This document shows, piece by piece, positions 46,361 through 57,177 of a stretch of 64,000 nucleotides of DNA; position 1 is the stretch's first letter; every line of letters begins with the position of its first letter. The DNA is from Paraclostridium dentum (GTDB lineage Bacteria > Bacillota > Clostridia > Peptostreptococcales > Peptostreptococcaceae): the NCBI RefSeq assembly GCF_012922555.1, contig NZ_WIPK01000005.1, positions 1 to 64,000 of the forward strand, read 5' to 3'. A program made the translations under genes and the position numbers. The notes beneath the pieces are model-generated. The model was not told the origin of the DNA. It saw nothing but the letters and a program-made list of their open reading frames with translations, and ran no database searches.

Positions 46361-46438
46361 TTATACTCCCCCTAATTAATAATTATATTCTTGTAATATT
46401 TATATGTACGAGCTTTTTTATTATGAATATTTTTTTAC

Positions 46439-46987
46439 CTATTTAGAATAAATTTCAACTTGGTGTCCTGAAACCTGAAGTGATGTTTGAACTGCTGAGT
46501 ATAGACTTTGTTTTACAGTTGGATCGCTAGCCCCACTAGAAACTACTATAACCCCTTTTATTTCTGGCTCTGACGTTTTTATAACTACAGGTTTACTTTC
46601 TCCTGAAGTTATCATTGTTTTATTTTCACTCGACGTAGTAACTGTTCTCTCTCCACCTTGAGCATCTTTTTCAGTCGTCTCTTCCTTTGTAGCATTTGAG
46701 TTAAATGCTGGTTCTATTTGTTCCCCAGATGAAAAAGTAATCATCACATCAACTTCTCCTGCTCCCTCTATCTGAGATAATATATTTTTAAGTTGACTTT
46801 CTAAATCATTATCTTTTTTTACTTCTACTTGTGCAGACTTTTGATCTTTATTTTCTTCAAAAGTTTCTTTATCTTTTTTGTCAACTGGATTTTTTGTAAA
46901 TATAGCTAGTCCCATAATACACACAAACGACAGCGCGGCTAGAGTGTATATCTTTTTCTTATCATCTTCCTTTAAGTTTTTAAACAT
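46439..46987 (-). CDS. spoIIIAG: Stage III sporulation protein AG
   Basis: SpoIIIAG forms a large ring in the mother-cell to forespore channel. The 182-residue protein has one membrane helix (about 13-32) and a charged linker, then an LKNILSQIEGAGEVDVMITF region and a C-terminal EIKGVIVVSSGASDPTVKQSLYSAVQTSL typical of the family. The ATG at 46987 is preferred; the TTG at 46999 is directly against its only G-rich site. The stop is 78 bases before spoIIIAH. Confidence 0.92.
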   Translation of the reverse strand: MFKNLKEDDKKKIYTLAALSFVCIMGLAIFTKNPVDKKDKETFEENKDQKSAQVEVKKDNDLESQLKNILSQIEGAGEVDVMITFSSGEQIEPAFNSNATKEETTEKDAQGGERTVTTSSENKTMITSGESKPVVIKTSEPEIKGVIVVSSGASDPTVKQSLYSAVQTSLQVSGHQVEIYSK

Positions 46988-47002
46988 ACCTATTCTCAAC
47001 CC

Positions 47003-47572
47003 CTATTTATCAATTTCTATATTTTCAATGGATATATCAAGTATGTCTACTAAGCTCTTTTTAACTTCATCTTTTGATTTTTTATCTTCATTATTTGAGC
47101 TTTCTTTAAATACTTGTTTATCTTTTTCACCCTCACTAGATTGTATGTCCTTTTTTTCTTCTTTATTACTATTTTTTTCTTTAACCTTAACTTTACTTAC
47201 ATCAGATCCGTCTAATTCAATATCTTCAAGTTCATAACCATATTCATCTAGTTTTAATTCTAATATGCTTTTTAATCCATCTTCATACCCAGACTTTATG
47301 CTTTTTCCCCCTGTGTCTTTAGCTAGACTATTCATGCTATCAACATATTGTTGATTATATTTCGTATATGTTTTTAATAATTTGTCCTCTAAACTTGTTC
47401 CATCTGAAAAAAAATTAATGACTGGATTTATAGCAATGAATATAAATATAAAATTTAAAACTAGGTTAATATATGACTTTAATTTTGAAGAAGGAAGAAT
47501 CATATTAACTATGTTAACTATAAAGGCTGCAATTAAAATACTTATTATCCAAGCTTTAATATTCTCTAACAT
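47003..47572 (-). CDS. spoIIIAF: Stage III sporulation protein AF
   Basis: The 189-residue protein has two N-terminal membrane helices (about 8-25 and 31-50). A hydrophilic domain rich in Lys, Glu and Ser follows, ending SLVDILDISIENIEID. SpoIIIAF is part of the type III-like channel complex and its exact job is not known. The start is ATG with AAAGGAGG. It lies between spoIIIAE and spoIIIAG, as in other spore formers. The middle linker (about 125-165) is of low complexity. Confidence 0.9.
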   Translation of the reverse strand: MLENIKAWIISILIAAFIVNIVNMILPSSKLKSYINLVLNFIFIFIAINPVINFFSDGTSLEDKLLKTYTKYNQQYVDSMNSLAKDTGGKSIKSGYEDGLKSILELKLDEYGYELEDIELDGSDVSKVKVKEKNSNKEEKKDIQSSEGEKDKQVFKESSNNEDKKSKDEVKKSLVDILDISIENIEIDK

Positions 47573-47584
47573 ATATTCCTCCTT

Positions 47585-48757
47585 TTACTGTGCCACAACA
47601 CTAATAGAAACTACAATTGCTATAGTAACGAAAAACATTATTGTTATAGCTATGATACATGCTAACATTATTGCCATAAGATTTGAAATCTCATTTAAAA
47701 AGTTGGAAATACTATCTTCTCCAACTGGTTCTACTATCATTGCTGATGTTTTATAAACTAATATTATTGAAATGATTTTTATTATAGGAATTAAGCATAT
47801 TCCGACTAATATTATGAGTCCAACTCCTCCAAATAAGTTCTTTATAAGTTGAGATGAAGATAATATTATATCAAATGAGTCTGATACAAATCCTCCTACA
47901 ACAGGTATAAAATTTCCTATAGCAAACTTAGTACTTTTAACTGCAAATCCATCTAAGCTCTTAACGTACATCCCCTGCATAGATACTAATGCTAAATATA
48001 TAGTAAATATAGCTCCAATTGTTATCAGATTTATTTGTTTTATAAAAGATGCCAACTTTTTAAGTTTTATACTATTAGATAAATTATTTATAACAAGTAT
48101 TGCAAAACCTATTGTAATCGATACAAATAGGAAGTTTTTAAAAACTATATTTATAAATGTTACTCCTCCCATAAATATAGGGGTCATAACAGTAGATGTC
48201 ATAGGAAATCCCATTACCACTAAAAATGTTATTAATATTGGCATTAGTATCTGCATCAAATTGATCATGCTATCAATGGTGGTGTTACATATATTTAAAA
48301 CATCTTTAAATCCTACCAATGTTAAAGTTACCATTACTATAAATACAATATAGGTTGTTACTTGGCTTATTGCCCCAGATGAGAATGAATTGTCTAAACT
48401 TTTTAAAATAGATGATAAGAGCGCTAAGACAAATATTATTGATGCAACTTTTAAACTTGCTCTCAATTCATCGAATAAGAATAGTTTAAGACCCTCTTTA
48501 TCAAATAAATCTAGCATTGTTTTCTTGCCAGATATTAAATCTTTCATAAATGTTTTGAGATCTACATCTTCTATAAACTTTTCATCTTTTATTTGGTTTT
48601 GAATTTCTTGTAAATTAATTTTATTTAATTGTTCACTTATATATGTATCTACACTTTCTTTTACTTTTTTATCATTTTCTTCTTGTGCAAATGAAACATT
48701 TGCAAATGTTAGCCCCATTAGTATACATAAAATTATACTAGTCACAATTTTTTTCAT
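47585..48757 (-). CDS. spoIIIAE: Stage III sporulation protein AE
   Basis: SpoIIIAE is the large multi-helix membrane part of the channel. The 390-residue protein has an N-terminal signal peptide (MKKIVTSIILCILMGLTFANVSFA). An amphipathic region follows, then about eight membrane helices. GNFIPVVGGFVSDSFD in the second half is a family hallmark. The start is ATG. The gene is 14 bases from spoIIIAD and 12 from spoIIIAF, so it is within one transcript. Confidence 0.95.
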   Translation of the reverse strand: MKKIVTSIILCILMGLTFANVSFAQEENDKKVKESVDTYISEQLNKINLQEIQNQIKDEKFIEDVDLKTFMKDLISGKKTMLDLFDKEGLKLFLFDELRASLKVASIIFVLALLSSILKSLDNSFSSGAISQVTTYIVFIVMVTLTLVGFKDVLNICNTTIDSMINLMQILMPILITFLVVMGFPMTSTVMTPIFMGGVTFINIVFKNFLFVSITIGFAILVINNLSNSIKLKKLASFIKQINLITIGAIFTIYLALVSMQGMYVKSLDGFAVKSTKFAIGNFIPVVGGFVSDSFDIILSSSQLIKNLFGGVGLIILVGICLIPIIKIISIILVYKTSAMIVEPVGEDSISNFLNEISNLMAIMLACIIAITIMFFVTIAIVVSISVVAQ

Positions 48758-48771
48758 AAGTAATCATTCTC

Positions 48772-49158
48772 CTATGGAATCAAATTTAAAATCATATCAA
48801 CAATAGATATTAATATAGGGAATGACATAGTCATAACTATAATTTTTCCTCCGAATTCAAGCTTAGCTGCAATATTTCCTTCCCCACAGTCTTTGCATAT
48901 CTGAATAGCAAACTCCATTAAGTATGCTATTCCTATAAGTTTGATTATTAAAGATATATACATAGTAGGTATGTTAGCCTTATTTGCTAATTCATTTATA
49001 CTTTCAATTATAAAATTGAATTTATAGGTTACAGAAAGTAAAATCATAATCCCTGTTAGTATTCCTATAAACATAGCCATTTCTGGTCTATCTTTTTTTA
49101 TAATTAAGCATAATATAGTAGATATAAGCGCAAGACCTACCAATTTCATTACATCCAA
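48772..49158 (-). CDS. spoIIIAD: Stage III sporulation protein AD
   Basis: The 128-residue protein has about four membrane helices, with the family region RPEMAMFIGILTGIMILLS and LMEFAIQICKDCGEGNIAAKLEFGGK. SpoIIIAC and AD together resemble the small membrane subunits of secretion platforms. The likely start is TTG at 49158 with GGGAG about 5 bases before it. A later ATG three codons in is possible. Confidence 0.93.
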   Translation of the reverse strand: MDVMKLVGLALISTILCLIIKKDRPEMAMFIGILTGIMILLSVTYKFNFIIESINELANKANIPTMYISLIIKLIGIAYLMEFAIQICKDCGEGNIAAKLEFGGKIIVMTMSFPILISIVDMILNLIP

Positions 49159-49170
49159 AAGATCTCCCCC

Positions 49171-49368
49171 TTAATATAACTGAAACATCGTTCTAACTGC
49201 ATTAAATAGATCATTTATCTCAGTTATTACCATCGTAAGAACAATTATTACACCTGCAAGAGTTGTTAAGGTAGTCCAATCTTTTCTATCAGTCTTCTCA
49301 AGAACCATATTTAAAACAGATATCAATAACCCAATCCCTGCAACTTTAAAAATCAAAGTTATATCCAT
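49171..49368 (-). CDS. spoIIIAC: Stage III sporulation protein AC
   Basis: The 65-residue protein has two membrane helices (about 5-22 and 34-53) and the family start ITLIFKVAGIGLLISVLN, with the EKTDRKDW turn between the helices. It works with SpoIIIAD in the channel. The start is ATG with AGGAGGG. It lies 12 bases from spoIIIAD and 10 from spoIIIAB. Confidence 0.94.
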   Translation of the reverse strand: MDITLIFKVAGIGLLISVLNMVLEKTDRKDWTTLTTLAGVIIVLTMVITEINDLFNAVRTMFQLY

Positions 49369-49378
49369 ATTAACCCTC

Positions 49379-49900
49379 CTATATTAAAAGTATCCCTATA
49401 ACTAACCCAATTATAGTAGATAGTTTTCTGTATACTATACCTTTTTTCTCTACATCTTCTTTACTTTCTGTTGTGAGTTTTTTTAAATTTTCAATAGATA
49501 AATCAATCATCCTCTCTTGAGAATAAACATCTCCTTTTCCAAGAGTAAGTATTAATTTTTTTAATTCATCTACCTCCTTATCTTGAAAATAACTTTCTTT
49601 AATCATAAAGTCAGCATTCTTTGATAATATCGTTTCTAATGTTTTGCTATTATCTGCTTTTAGATCTATACTCATATGTTTAAAAAAAGGTCCAAGTGAA
49701 AATTCTTTATTTTCTCCTATCCTATAAAATATTTCTTCCAATGTGTACAATCCAAATGATAAGTCCATTCGCATTACCTCTAATATCCTTATGAGCTCAT
49801 TTAACTGTTTATGCCTTTTTGTATAAGCTTTGTATAAATACTCTCCAATCAGATAGCTACATGCTACTAAAATACTTATTAGAGCTATTTTAATTTGCAA
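49379..49900 (-). CDS. spoIIIAB: Stage III sporulation protein AB
   Basis: SpoIIIAB is distantly related to the GspF/PilC-type platform proteins and partners SpoIIIAA. The 173-residue protein has an N-terminal membrane helix and the region LNELIRILEVMRMDLSFGLYTLEE. ELKKLILTLGKGD follows, then a C-terminal hydrophobic end. The start is TTG at 49900 with GAGGTGG 6 bases upstream. It overlaps the spoIIIAA stop by 11 bases. Confidence 0.93.
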   Translation of the reverse strand: MQIKIALISILVACSYLIGEYLYKAYTKRHKQLNELIRILEVMRMDLSFGLYTLEEIFYRIGENKEFSLGPFFKHMSIDLKADNSKTLETILSKNADFMIKESYFQDKEVDELKKLILTLGKGDVYSQERMIDLSIENLKKLTTESKEDVEKKGIVYRKLSTIIGLVIGILLI

Positions 49901-50858
49901 AATACCACCTCTTTTCTTCTAAGTCATATATTTTTTCAATTGTCCCTGGTCCATTTTTAGCCGAAAGTATTATTACTTTTTTGAATAATTCTTTATCGAG
50001 TAATTTGCTTAATTCCTTTCTTTCCCTTATATCTTCTATGGAATTCCCATGTACTGTCGTTATTAAGCTAACTCCCCCATTTAAAGCTGTGTACAAAGCT
50101 TTTATTTCCTTTTCACTACCTATTTCATCCGTTACTATTAAGTTAGGTGACATAGCCCTAAGTAACATCATTATGCCTATATCTTTTGGGCATGTTTCTA
50201 TTATGTCTGTTCTTATTCCAACATCCATCTGAGCTACTCCTAAATATGATCCTGAAATCTCATTCCTTTCATCTATAAGAGCTACTTTAATTCCATTAAA
50301 CCCTTTTTCTTTATTCCCATTACTTAAATTTCTAACTATATCTCTAAGTAATGTTGTTTTACCACATTGTGGCGGTGAAATTATTAAAGTATTATTTACT
50401 TCGTTAGAACTCTTAATTATGTGATTTAATACTTTTTCAGAGCAATCTAATACCTCTCTAGAAATCCTTATATTTAAAGACGATATGTGCTTTATATTTT
50501 TAACTTGTCCCTCTTCAATTATTACCTTTCCAACTATTCCAACTCTATGCCCACCTTTTAATGTTATAAACCCTTTTTTTATGTCATCTATAAATGAATG
50601 AATTGAATATTTGCACATAAGTTGAAATGTCTGTTCTATATCTTCTTTTTTTACAACATACGAATTTGAATTTTTTGTATCTAGCTTGTTCATAGAGTTA
50701 TTATAAAAATAGTCTCTATTATTAGAATTTATTATTAATGGTTTCTCTACTCTAAGTCTTATTTCTTCTATATTTAGATCTTCATATTGTACATTTATTA
50801 TTTTTTCTCTTAGCTTAAGCGATAGAGAATTTAAAATTTCATCTGAAAGTTTATTCAT
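49890..50858 (-). CDS. spoIIIAA: Stage III sporulation protein AA, ATPase
   Basis: SpoIIIAA is the AAA+ ATPase that powers the forespore channel. The 322-residue protein has Walker A PPQCGKTT at about 162-169, then ALIDERNEISG. Walker B LIVTDEIG is at about 240-247, with TTVHGNSIEDI near the end. The N-terminal region (about 1-150) has the family LRLRVEKPLII-type pattern and KGGHRVGIVG. The start is ATG with AAAGGAGG. It is the first gene of the operon, with the fabF terminator just upstream, so its promoter should lie in 50859-50921; sigma-E control is expected from other species, but no clear match was seen. Confidence 0.95.
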   Translation of the reverse strand: MNKLSDEILNSLSLKLREKIINVQYEDLNIEEIRLRVEKPLIINSNNRDYFYNNSMNKLDTKNSNSYVVKKEDIEQTFQLMCKYSIHSFIDDIKKGFITLKGGHRVGIVGKVIIEEGQVKNIKHISSLNIRISREVLDCSEKVLNHIIKSSNEVNNTLIISPPQCGKTTLLRDIVRNLSNGNKEKGFNGIKVALIDERNEISGSYLGVAQMDVGIRTDIIETCPKDIGIMMLLRAMSPNLIVTDEIGSEKEIKALYTALNGGVSLITTVHGNSIEDIRERKELSKLLDKELFKKVIILSAKNGPGTIEKIYDLEEKRWYFAN

Positions 50859-50921
50859 ATCCCTTGTCCTCCTTTGTTTATATAATTATATTTTCAATAT
50901 TAAATATTTATGACAAAAAAC

Positions 50922-50954
50922 AAAAAAGAGTTACCTATTTTAGGTAACTCTTTT
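50922..50954 (-). terminator. Terminator after fabF
   Basis: AAAAGAGTTACCTA pairs with its near-perfect inverse TAGGTAACTCTTTT. On the minus strand a T-run follows. It lies 9 bases past the fabF stop and separates the fatty-acid operon from spoIIIA. Confidence 0.94.
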
Positions 50955-50963
50955 AATAATTAC

Positions 50964-52202
50964 TTATTCATATTTTTTAAATGCTAAAGTTGCATTGTGC
51001 CCGCCAAATCCTAAAGAATTTGACAGTGCATATCTAACATCTCTTTTCTTGCCTTCGTTTACAACATAATCTAAATCTAACTCTTCATCTAAGTTTTCTA
51101 CATTTATAGTAGGAGGAACATATCCATCACTTATAGCCATAGCACATACGATAGCTTCAACCGCTCCTGCAGCTCCTAATAAATGGCCTGTCATAGACTT
51201 TGTAGATGATACGCAAAGTTCATATGCTTGGTCTTTAAAAACACTTTTAATTGCCATTGTTTCAAACTTATCATTATAGTAAGTAGATGTTCCATGAGCA
51301 TTTATATAATCAACTTCATCAAGAGGAATATTTCCATCTTTCATTGCCATGCTTATAGATCTAGCTGCTCCTTCTCCATTTTCTGCTGGAGTTGTCATAT
51401 GATATGCATCTGCTGTTGCTCCATATCCAACTATTTCAGCATAAATCTTAGCACCTCTTTTTATAGCATGATCTAAATCTTCTAGTATTAATATACCTGC
51501 TCCTTCTCCCATTACAAATCCATCTCTATCTTTATCAAATGGTCTTGAAGCAGTTTTTGGATCATCATTTCTAGTAGACATAGCCTTCATATTACAGAAA
51601 CCGGCAAATGAAAGTGGTGTAACACCAGCTTCACTTCCTCCTGCTACCATTATGTCTGCATCGCCTCTTTGTATAGCTTTAAATGCATCTCCTATAGCAT
51701 GAGACCCTGATGCACAAGCAGTAGATACATTAGTGTTTGGTCCTTTTGCACCTAATGCAATAGATACTTGGCCTGCTGCCATGTTAGAAATCATCATAGG
51801 AACGAAAAATGGACTAACTCTTCTATTTCCTTTTTCTAGTAAAATTTTGTGTTGCTCTTCTATTGTAGCAACGCCTCCTATACCAGAACCTATTATAACT
51901 CCCATTTTTTCGCTATCTACTTTGTCTAAGTCAAGATTTGCATCTTTTACTGCCATTTGCGAAGATGCTATGGCAAAATGAGTAAATCTATCCATTCTTT
52001 TCAATTCTTTTTTATTTATATAATCTTCTGGATTAAAATCTTTTACTTCTCCAGCTATTTGTGTTTGAAATGAGGATGCGTCAAAGCTAGTTATTTTATC
52101 TATACCACAAACTCCATCTTTTATGTTGGTCCAAAATGTTTCTTTTCCTGTTCCAACTGGAGTAACACAACCTAATCCAGTTATAACAACTCTTCTTTTC
52201 AT
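50964..52202 (-). CDS. fabF: Beta-ketoacyl-ACP synthase II
   Basis: FabF extends acyl-ACP chains by two carbons using malonyl-ACP. The 412-residue thiolase-fold enzyme has the catalytic Cys in [11 protein letters not shown], and the two His in [11 protein letters not shown] and [26 protein letters not shown] is at its end. The start is ATG with GGAGG. It follows acpP by 13 bases and is the last gene of the fapR operon. Confidence 0.98.
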   Translation of the reverse strand: MKRRVVITGLGCVTPVGTGKETFWTNIKDGVCGIDKITSFDASSFQTQIAGEVKDFNPEDYINKKELKRMDRFTHFAIASSQMAVKDANLDLDKVDSEKMGVIIGSGIGGVATIEEQHKILLEKGNRRVSPFFVPMMISNMAAGQVSIALGAKGPNTNVSTACASGSHAIGDAFKAIQRGDADIMVAGGSEAGVTPLSFAGFCNMKAMSTRNDDPKTASRPFDKDRDGFVMGEGAGILILEDLDHAIKRGAKIYAEIVGYGATADAYHMTTPAENGEGAARSISMAMKDGNIPLDEVDYINAHGTSTYYNDKFETMAIKSVFKDQAYELCVSSTKSMTGHLLGAAGAVEAIVCAMAISDGYVPPTINVENLDEELDLDYVVNEGKKRDVRYALSNSLGFGGHNATLAFKKYE

Positions 52203-52215
52203 AACATTTCCTCCA

Positions 52216-52440
52216 CTATTTGTTTGCTTCTATATATTTAACTATATCTCCTATGCATACGAACTTTTCTGCTTCTGTATCTGGTATTTCTATTGAAAAT
52301 TCATCTTCAAGAGCCATCATTATTTCAACAGCGTCTAATGAATCTGCTTCTAAATCTTTCATTAATGAAGTCTCCATAGTTACTTCTTTATTGTCTATTC
52401 CTAATTGATCCTTTATTATTTCTACAACTTTTTCAAACAT
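52216..52440 (-). CDS. acpP: Acyl carrier protein
   Basis: ACP carries growing acyl chains on a phosphopantetheine arm. The 74-residue acidic protein has the attachment motif [20 protein letters not shown], where Ser in DSLD takes the prosthetic group. The start is ATG with AGGAGG. It lies 13 bases from fabF and 46 from fabG. Confidence 0.98.
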   Translation of the reverse strand: MFEKVVEIIKDQLGIDNKEVTMETSLMKDLEADSLDAVEIMMALEDEFSIEIPDTEAEKFVCIGDIVKYIEANK

Positions 52441-52486
52441 AATTTAATTCCTCCTAAATTTTATTTAAACTTATATTTTTACTTTT

Positions 52487-53236
52487 TTATTGCATTACCA
52501 TTCCACCATCTACATTTATAACCTGACCTGTTATATAACTTGCCATATCACTTGCTAAAAACAATACTGCATTAGCCACATCATCAGGCTCTCCAAATCT
52601 ATTTTGCGGAATGTTTTTTAACATATTAGATTTTAAATCTTCATTTAAAACACTAGTCATATCTGTATCTATAAATCCTGGAGCTATAGCATTTACACTT
52701 ATGTTTCTTGATGCCAATTCTCTAGCACTTGATTTTGTAAGCCCTATTACACCTGCTTTAGATGCACAGTAGTTTGCTTGCCCTGGATTTCCTATTATTC
52801 CAACTACAGATGATATGTTTATTATTTTTCCATATCTTTTTTTCATCATATATTTAGTAGCTGCTTTTGTGCAGTTGAAAACACCTTTTAGATTTATATC
52901 GATAACCTTGTCAAAGTCATCTTCTTTCATTCTCATTAAAAGTCCATCTTTTGTTATACCAGCATTGTTTACTAATATATCTACTTTTCCAAACTCTTTA
53001 ACTACAGACTCTATCATATTGTCAACTTCGCTACTTTTAGATACATCGCATTTTACTATCATACTTTTAACACCATATGATTCTATTTCTTCTTTAGTTT
53101 TTAAAGCATGTTCTTCATTTGATGTATAGTTTATTACAACATTTGCTTTTTGTGATGCTAGTTTTTTAGCTATAGCTTTACCTATACCCCTAGATCCTCC
53201 AGTTACAATTGCTACTTTATCTTGTAAGTTAACCAT
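52487..53236 (-). CDS. fabG: 3-oxoacyl-ACP reductase
   Basis: FabG reduces 3-oxoacyl-ACP with NADPH. The 249-residue short-chain dehydrogenase has the cofactor loop [17 protein letters not shown], the catalytic Ser-Tyr-Lys ([21 protein letters not shown]), and the C-terminal GQVINVDGG. Its ATG shares a base with the fabD stop (TAATG), so the two are translationally coupled. Confidence 0.97.
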   Translation of the reverse strand: MVNLQDKVAIVTGGSRGIGKAIAKKLASQKANVVINYTSNEEHALKTKEEIESYGVKSMIVKCDVSKSSEVDNMIESVVKEFGKVDILVNNAGITKDGLLMRMKEDDFDKVIDINLKGVFNCTKAATKYMMKKRYGKIINISSVVGIIGNPGQANYCASKAGVIGLTKSSARELASRNISVNAIAPGFIDTDMTSVLNEDLKSNMLKNIPQNRFGEPDDVANAVLFLASDMASYITGQVINVDGGMVMQ

Positions 53237-54186
53237 TATATTTCACCTCTTTTATAAGCTTCAACAAAGTCATTCATAGATTCCATATTATCAATGTTAT
53301 AAACTTTAGTATCAACTTTATTCTTTTTGGAAATTTTATTTATAAATCCTTTTAGCACTTTTCCTGGTCCGATTTCAATAAATGTATCAAACCCTTCATT
53401 TATTAGCTTTTCTATTGAATCTTCCCATAAAACAGATGAGCTCACTTGACTAACCAAAAGATCTTTATAGTTGTCTGTATAATAATCTGCATTTACATTT
53501 GAAACTACAGATACCTTACATTTTCTTAGTTTAATATCATCTAATTCTTTTTTTAGCTTTAATCCAGCTGGTTCTAGCATAGATGAATGAAAAGGTGCAC
53601 TTACATTTAATACAACAGCTTTTTTTGCTCCGTTTTCTTTAAATAAACTTATACTATCTTTTACCGTACCTGTCTCCCCTGATATTACAATTTGACCTGG
53701 AGAGTTATAGTTTGCAACCTCTATTATTCCATTATCAACTTGTTCTATAACCTCATTTACTTTTTCTCTATCTAACCCTAGTATAGCTGCCATAGTTCCC
53801 TTGCCTAAAGGTACACTTTCTTGCATATACTTGCCTCTTTTTTTAACTACCGCTACAGCATCGTTAAAATCCATTGCATCTGCTGCTACTAAAGCACTAT
53901 ATTCTCCTAGTGATAGCCCTAAGCATGCATCATATTTTAAATCTATCTTATCTTTTAAACTTTCAAATAGCGCTATACTATGAGTAACTATAGCTGGTTG
54001 AGTATTTTCTGTTTTAGCTAGTTCTTCATCACTACCTTCAAACATTATTTTTTTTAAATTTATTCCAACTGATCTTTCTGCTTCATCAATAATTTTTTTA
54101 GCTATGTCATCATTGTTATATATATCATTTGCCATACCTACATATTGAGCTCCTTGACCAGGAAATACTAATGCAACCTTACCCAT
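53236..54186 (-). CDS. fabD: Malonyl-CoA:ACP transacylase
   Basis: FabD loads malonyl groups on ACP. The 316-residue acyltransferase has [12 protein letters not shown], the active-site Ser in [14 protein letters not shown], the Arg-containing KKRGKYMQE, and the His in [11 protein letters not shown]. The start is ATG, one base from the fabK stop. Domain pattern and length are normal. Confidence 0.97.
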   Translation of the reverse strand: MGKVALVFPGQGAQYVGMANDIYNNDDIAKKIIDEAERSVGINLKKIMFEGSDEELAKTENTQPAIVTHSIALFESLKDKIDLKYDACLGLSLGEYSALVAADAMDFNDAVAVVKKRGKYMQESVPLGKGTMAAILGLDREKVNEVIEQVDNGIIEVANYNSPGQIVISGETGTVKDSISLFKENGAKKAVVLNVSAPFHSSMLEPAGLKLKKELDDIKLRKCKVSVVSNVNADYYTDNYKDLLVSQVSSSVLWEDSIEKLINEGFDTFIEIGPGKVLKGFINKISKKNKVDTKVYNIDNMESMNDFVEAYKRGEI

Positions 54187-54187
54187 A

Positions 54188-55129
54188 CTATACCTCCAAT
54201 TTTTTATTTATTTTAGATAATATAGATTTTGATTCTTCCATTATATCTTCTATTATTTGTTTGCAGGGCTTCACATCATTTATATAAGATGCTATTTGAC
54301 CTGCCATAAATGATCCATTATCTACATCTCCATTTACAACTGCCATTCTTAATGACCCTACACCTTTTTGATCTATATCTAAAGGATTAACTCCTTCTTT
54401 TTCCATATTTAATATTTCTTTAGCCAATTTATTTTTTAGTGTTCTAACCGGATGTCCAGTACTTCTTCCTGTAACTATTGCATCTCTATCTCTAGATTTT
54501 AAAATAAGATTTTTATAGTTTTCATGAGCTATGCATTCATCACTACAAATAAATCTTGTTCCTATTTGTACACCACTAGCCCCTAGGCATAGTGCTGCTG
54601 CCAATCCTTTACCATCAGCAATTCCTCCTGCTGCAATTACAGGAATATTTACATTATCTACAACTTGAGGAGTTAGAACCATTGTTGTTAGCTCGCCTAT
54701 ATGTCCTCCTGCTTCTGTTCCTTCAACTATTACTGCATCTGCACCATGCTTTTCCATTCTTTTTGCTAGTGCAATAGTTGGAACTACGGGTATAATCTTT
54801 GTATTTACTTCTTTTAATCGCTCTATATATTTTGCTGGATTTCCAGCTCCTGTAGTTATTACTTCTACTCTTTCTTCTACTATTAAATCCATTATCTCTT
54901 CTACAAATGGAGATAATAGCATAACATTAACTCCAAACGGTTTATCTGTTAATTCTCTGCACTTTTTTATTTGCTCTTTTATTACTTCTTTTGGTGCATT
55001 TCCTGCTGCAATTATTCCTAATCCTCCAGCATTTGATACTCCTGCTGCTAATTCAGCAGTTGCTACCCAAGCCATCCCACCTTGGATTATAGGGTATTTT
55101 ATATTTAATAATTCACATAAATCCTTCAT
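54188..55129 (-). CDS. fabK: FMN-dependent enoyl-ACP reductase
   Basis: FabK reduces enoyl-ACP in the last step of each elongation cycle, using FMN and NAD(P)H, and is not related to FabI. The 313-residue TIM-barrel protein has the family start PIIQGGMAWVATAELAAGVSNAGGLG and EGTEAGGHIG. IAAGGIADGKGLAAALCLGASGVQIGT forms the phosphate and flavin site. The start is ATG with AGGAGG. No fabI is seen in this window. Confidence 0.96.
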   Translation of the reverse strand: MKDLCELLNIKYPIIQGGMAWVATAELAAGVSNAGGLGIIAAGNAPKEVIKEQIKKCRELTDKPFGVNVMLLSPFVEEIMDLIVEERVEVITTGAGNPAKYIERLKEVNTKIIPVVPTIALAKRMEKHGADAVIVEGTEAGGHIGELTTMVLTPQVVDNVNIPVIAAGGIADGKGLAAALCLGASGVQIGTRFICSDECIAHENYKNLILKSRDRDAIVTGRSTGHPVRTLKNKLAKEILNMEKEGVNPLDIDQKGVGSLRMAVVNGDVDNGSFMAGQIASYINDVKPCKQIIEDIMEESKSILSKINKKLEV

Positions 55130-55139
55130 AATTTCCTCC

Positions 55140-56126
55140 TTATATACTCCATCTAACTAAAGAAGCTCCCCATGTCAATCCGCCTCCGAATCCTACTAGA
55201 ACTACATTATCGCCTTTTTTAATTTTTCCTTCTCTATAGGCTTCATCTAACGCTACTGGAATTGATGCTGCTGACATGTTTCCATATCTATTTAAGTTCA
55301 CATATACTTTATCCATACTTAAGTTTAATCTTTTTGCTGAAGCTTCTATTATTCTTATATTAGCTTGGTGTGGTATAAGGTAATCTACATCTTGTATACT
55401 CAAGTTAGCACTTTCTATACATTTAACAGATGCATCTTGCATTATTCTAACAGCAAATTTAAATACATCACTTCCTGCCATTTGTATGTAATGCAATCTA
55501 TCTTTAACAGTTTCTTCACTAGCTGGCAACTTAGAACCTCCAGCTGGTACTTTAAGATAATCTTTACCATTTCCATCAGAGCCTAAATTTGTAGATAATA
55601 CTCCGCCTTCTTCAACTGGTCCCATAACTACCGCTCCAGCTCCATCTCCAAATAATATTGCTGTAGATCTATCTTCATAATCTAATATTGTTGATAAAGC
55701 TTCTGCTCCTATTACTAATACATGTTTATATGTTTTAGTTTCTATAAATTGTTTTGCTATTGTTATACCATATATAAATCCTGAGCATGCCGCTTCAAGG
55801 TCAAAACCTGCTGCTTTAGTTGCATTTATGTTTGCTTGAACTAAGCATGCTGTAGATGGAAATACCATGTCTGGTGTAATTGTAGCTACTATAATTAAAT
55901 CTATATCTTCTGGAGTCAAGTTTGCATTTTCTATTGCTTTTATAGCTGCTTTAGTTGCAAGATCTGATGTTGCTTCATTTTCATCTACTAATCGTCTTTC
56001 ATTTATTCCTGTTCTTGTTCTTATCCATTCATCTGATGTATCCATTATCTTTTCAAGATCGAAGTTAGTCATTACCTTTTTAGGAACATAACTTCCAACC
56101 CCTAATATACCAGCCTTTGTATTCAT
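55140..56126 (-). CDS. fabH: Beta-ketoacyl-ACP synthase III
   Basis: FabH starts fatty-acid synthesis from acetyl- or branched acyl-CoA and malonyl-ACP. The 328-residue enzyme has the catalytic Cys in FDLEAACSGFIYG, His in LIPHQANIRIIE and Asn in YGNMSAASIPVAL. SDEWIRTRTGI is near the start. The start is ATG with GGAGG. It lies 25 bases after plsX. Confidence 0.97.
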   Translation of the reverse strand: MNTKAGILGVGSYVPKKVMTNFDLEKIMDTSDEWIRTRTGINERRLVDENEATSDLATKAAIKAIENANLTPEDIDLIIVATITPDMVFPSTACLVQANINATKAAGFDLEAACSGFIYGITIAKQFIETKTYKHVLVIGAEALSTILDYEDRSTAILFGDGAGAVVMGPVEEGGVLSTNLGSDGNGKDYLKVPAGGSKLPASEETVKDRLHYIQMAGSDVFKFAVRIMQDASVKCIESANLSIQDVDYLIPHQANIRIIEASAKRLNLSMDKVYVNLNRYGNMSAASIPVALDEAYREGKIKKGDNVVLVGFGGGLTWGASLVRWSI

Positions 56127-56151
56127 AAATTAACCTCCAAGTGGTACTTTT

Positions 56152-57165
56152 CTATTCTTCTTCGCTATTTTCTTCTATAGTCTTTATAAATTCTTTAATA
56201 TCTTCGACTACATCTCCCTTTGCAAATTTTATTGCTTGGTTTATAGCATTTTTTACAGCTTTTGCATCAGAACTTCCATGAGCTTTTATAACTCCTCCAT
56301 TAACACCTAAAAGAGGCGCTCCTCCATATTCTGAGTAATCCATCATAGTTTTTAATTTTCTTAAATCATCTTTTAACAGCATTGCTCCTAATTTACCTTT
56401 TGTACTAGCCAGGAAAGTTTCCTTTAAAAGGCCTAATATTGACATCGCAATACCTTCTGCTGATTTTAATAAAATATTTCCTGTAAATCCATCACACACA
56501 ACTATATCTGTATATGAGTTTATTAATTCTCTTGCTTCTATATTTCCAATGAAGTTTAAATTTAATTTTTTAAGTTCTTCATATGATTTCTTTGCTAAGT
56601 CATTTCCCTTGCCCTCTTCTATTCCTACATTCGCAAGAGCAACTCTAGGGTTTTCAATTCCTAATACTTTGTTTGCATAAATATTACTCATACCTGCAAA
56701 TTCAACTAAGTTTATTGGCTTACAATCTGCATTAGCTCCTCCATCTGCAATAAGTGTCATTCCACCTTTTACATTTGGTATAGCTGGGCATAAACAAGGT
56801 CTGTCTATTCCTTTTATTCTACCTACCACAAATAAACCACCTGCTAATAATGCTCCTGTATTTCCTGCTGATACTATTGCATCTGCTTTGTTTTCTTTTA
56901 CCATTCTTAAAGCTACAACCATTGACGAATCTTTTTTAGATCTTATTGCTTTAACGGGTTTATCTTCATTCTCTATAATTTCAGTAGTATGAACTATTTC
57001 TAATTTACTTTTGTCAAATTCATGCTTTGCAAATTCATTTTCTAATATTTCTTTATCTCCAGTGATTATTATATCTACACCATATTCTTTTATAGCGTTA
57101 ACTACACCTTCTACATTAGACTTTGGTGCATTATCTCCGCCCATTCCATCAATTACAATTTTCAT
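56152..57165 (-). CDS. plsX: Phosphate acyltransferase PlsX
   Basis: PlsX makes acyl-phosphate from acyl-ACP for phospholipid synthesis. The 337-residue protein begins [20 protein letters not shown], a strong family signature. It has [17 protein letters not shown] and [17 protein letters not shown]. The start is ATG with AGGAGG. It lies 12 bases after fapR, the usual pair in Firmicutes. Confidence 0.97.
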   Translation of the reverse strand: MKIVIDGMGGDNAPKSNVEGVVNAIKEYGVDIIITGDKEILENEFAKHEFDKSKLEIVHTTEIIENEDKPVKAIRSKKDSSMVVALRMVKENKADAIVSAGNTGALLAGGLFVVGRIKGIDRPCLCPAIPNVKGGMTLIADGGANADCKPINLVEFAGMSNIYANKVLGIENPRVALANVGIEEGKGNDLAKKSYEELKKLNLNFIGNIEARELINSYTDIVVCDGFTGNILLKSAEGIAMSILGLLKETFLASTKGKLGAMLLKDDLRKLKTMMDYSEYGGAPLLGVNGGVIKAHGSSDAKAVKNAINQAIKFAKGDVVEDIKEFIKTIEENSEEE

Positions 57166-57177
57166 ATTATTCTCCTC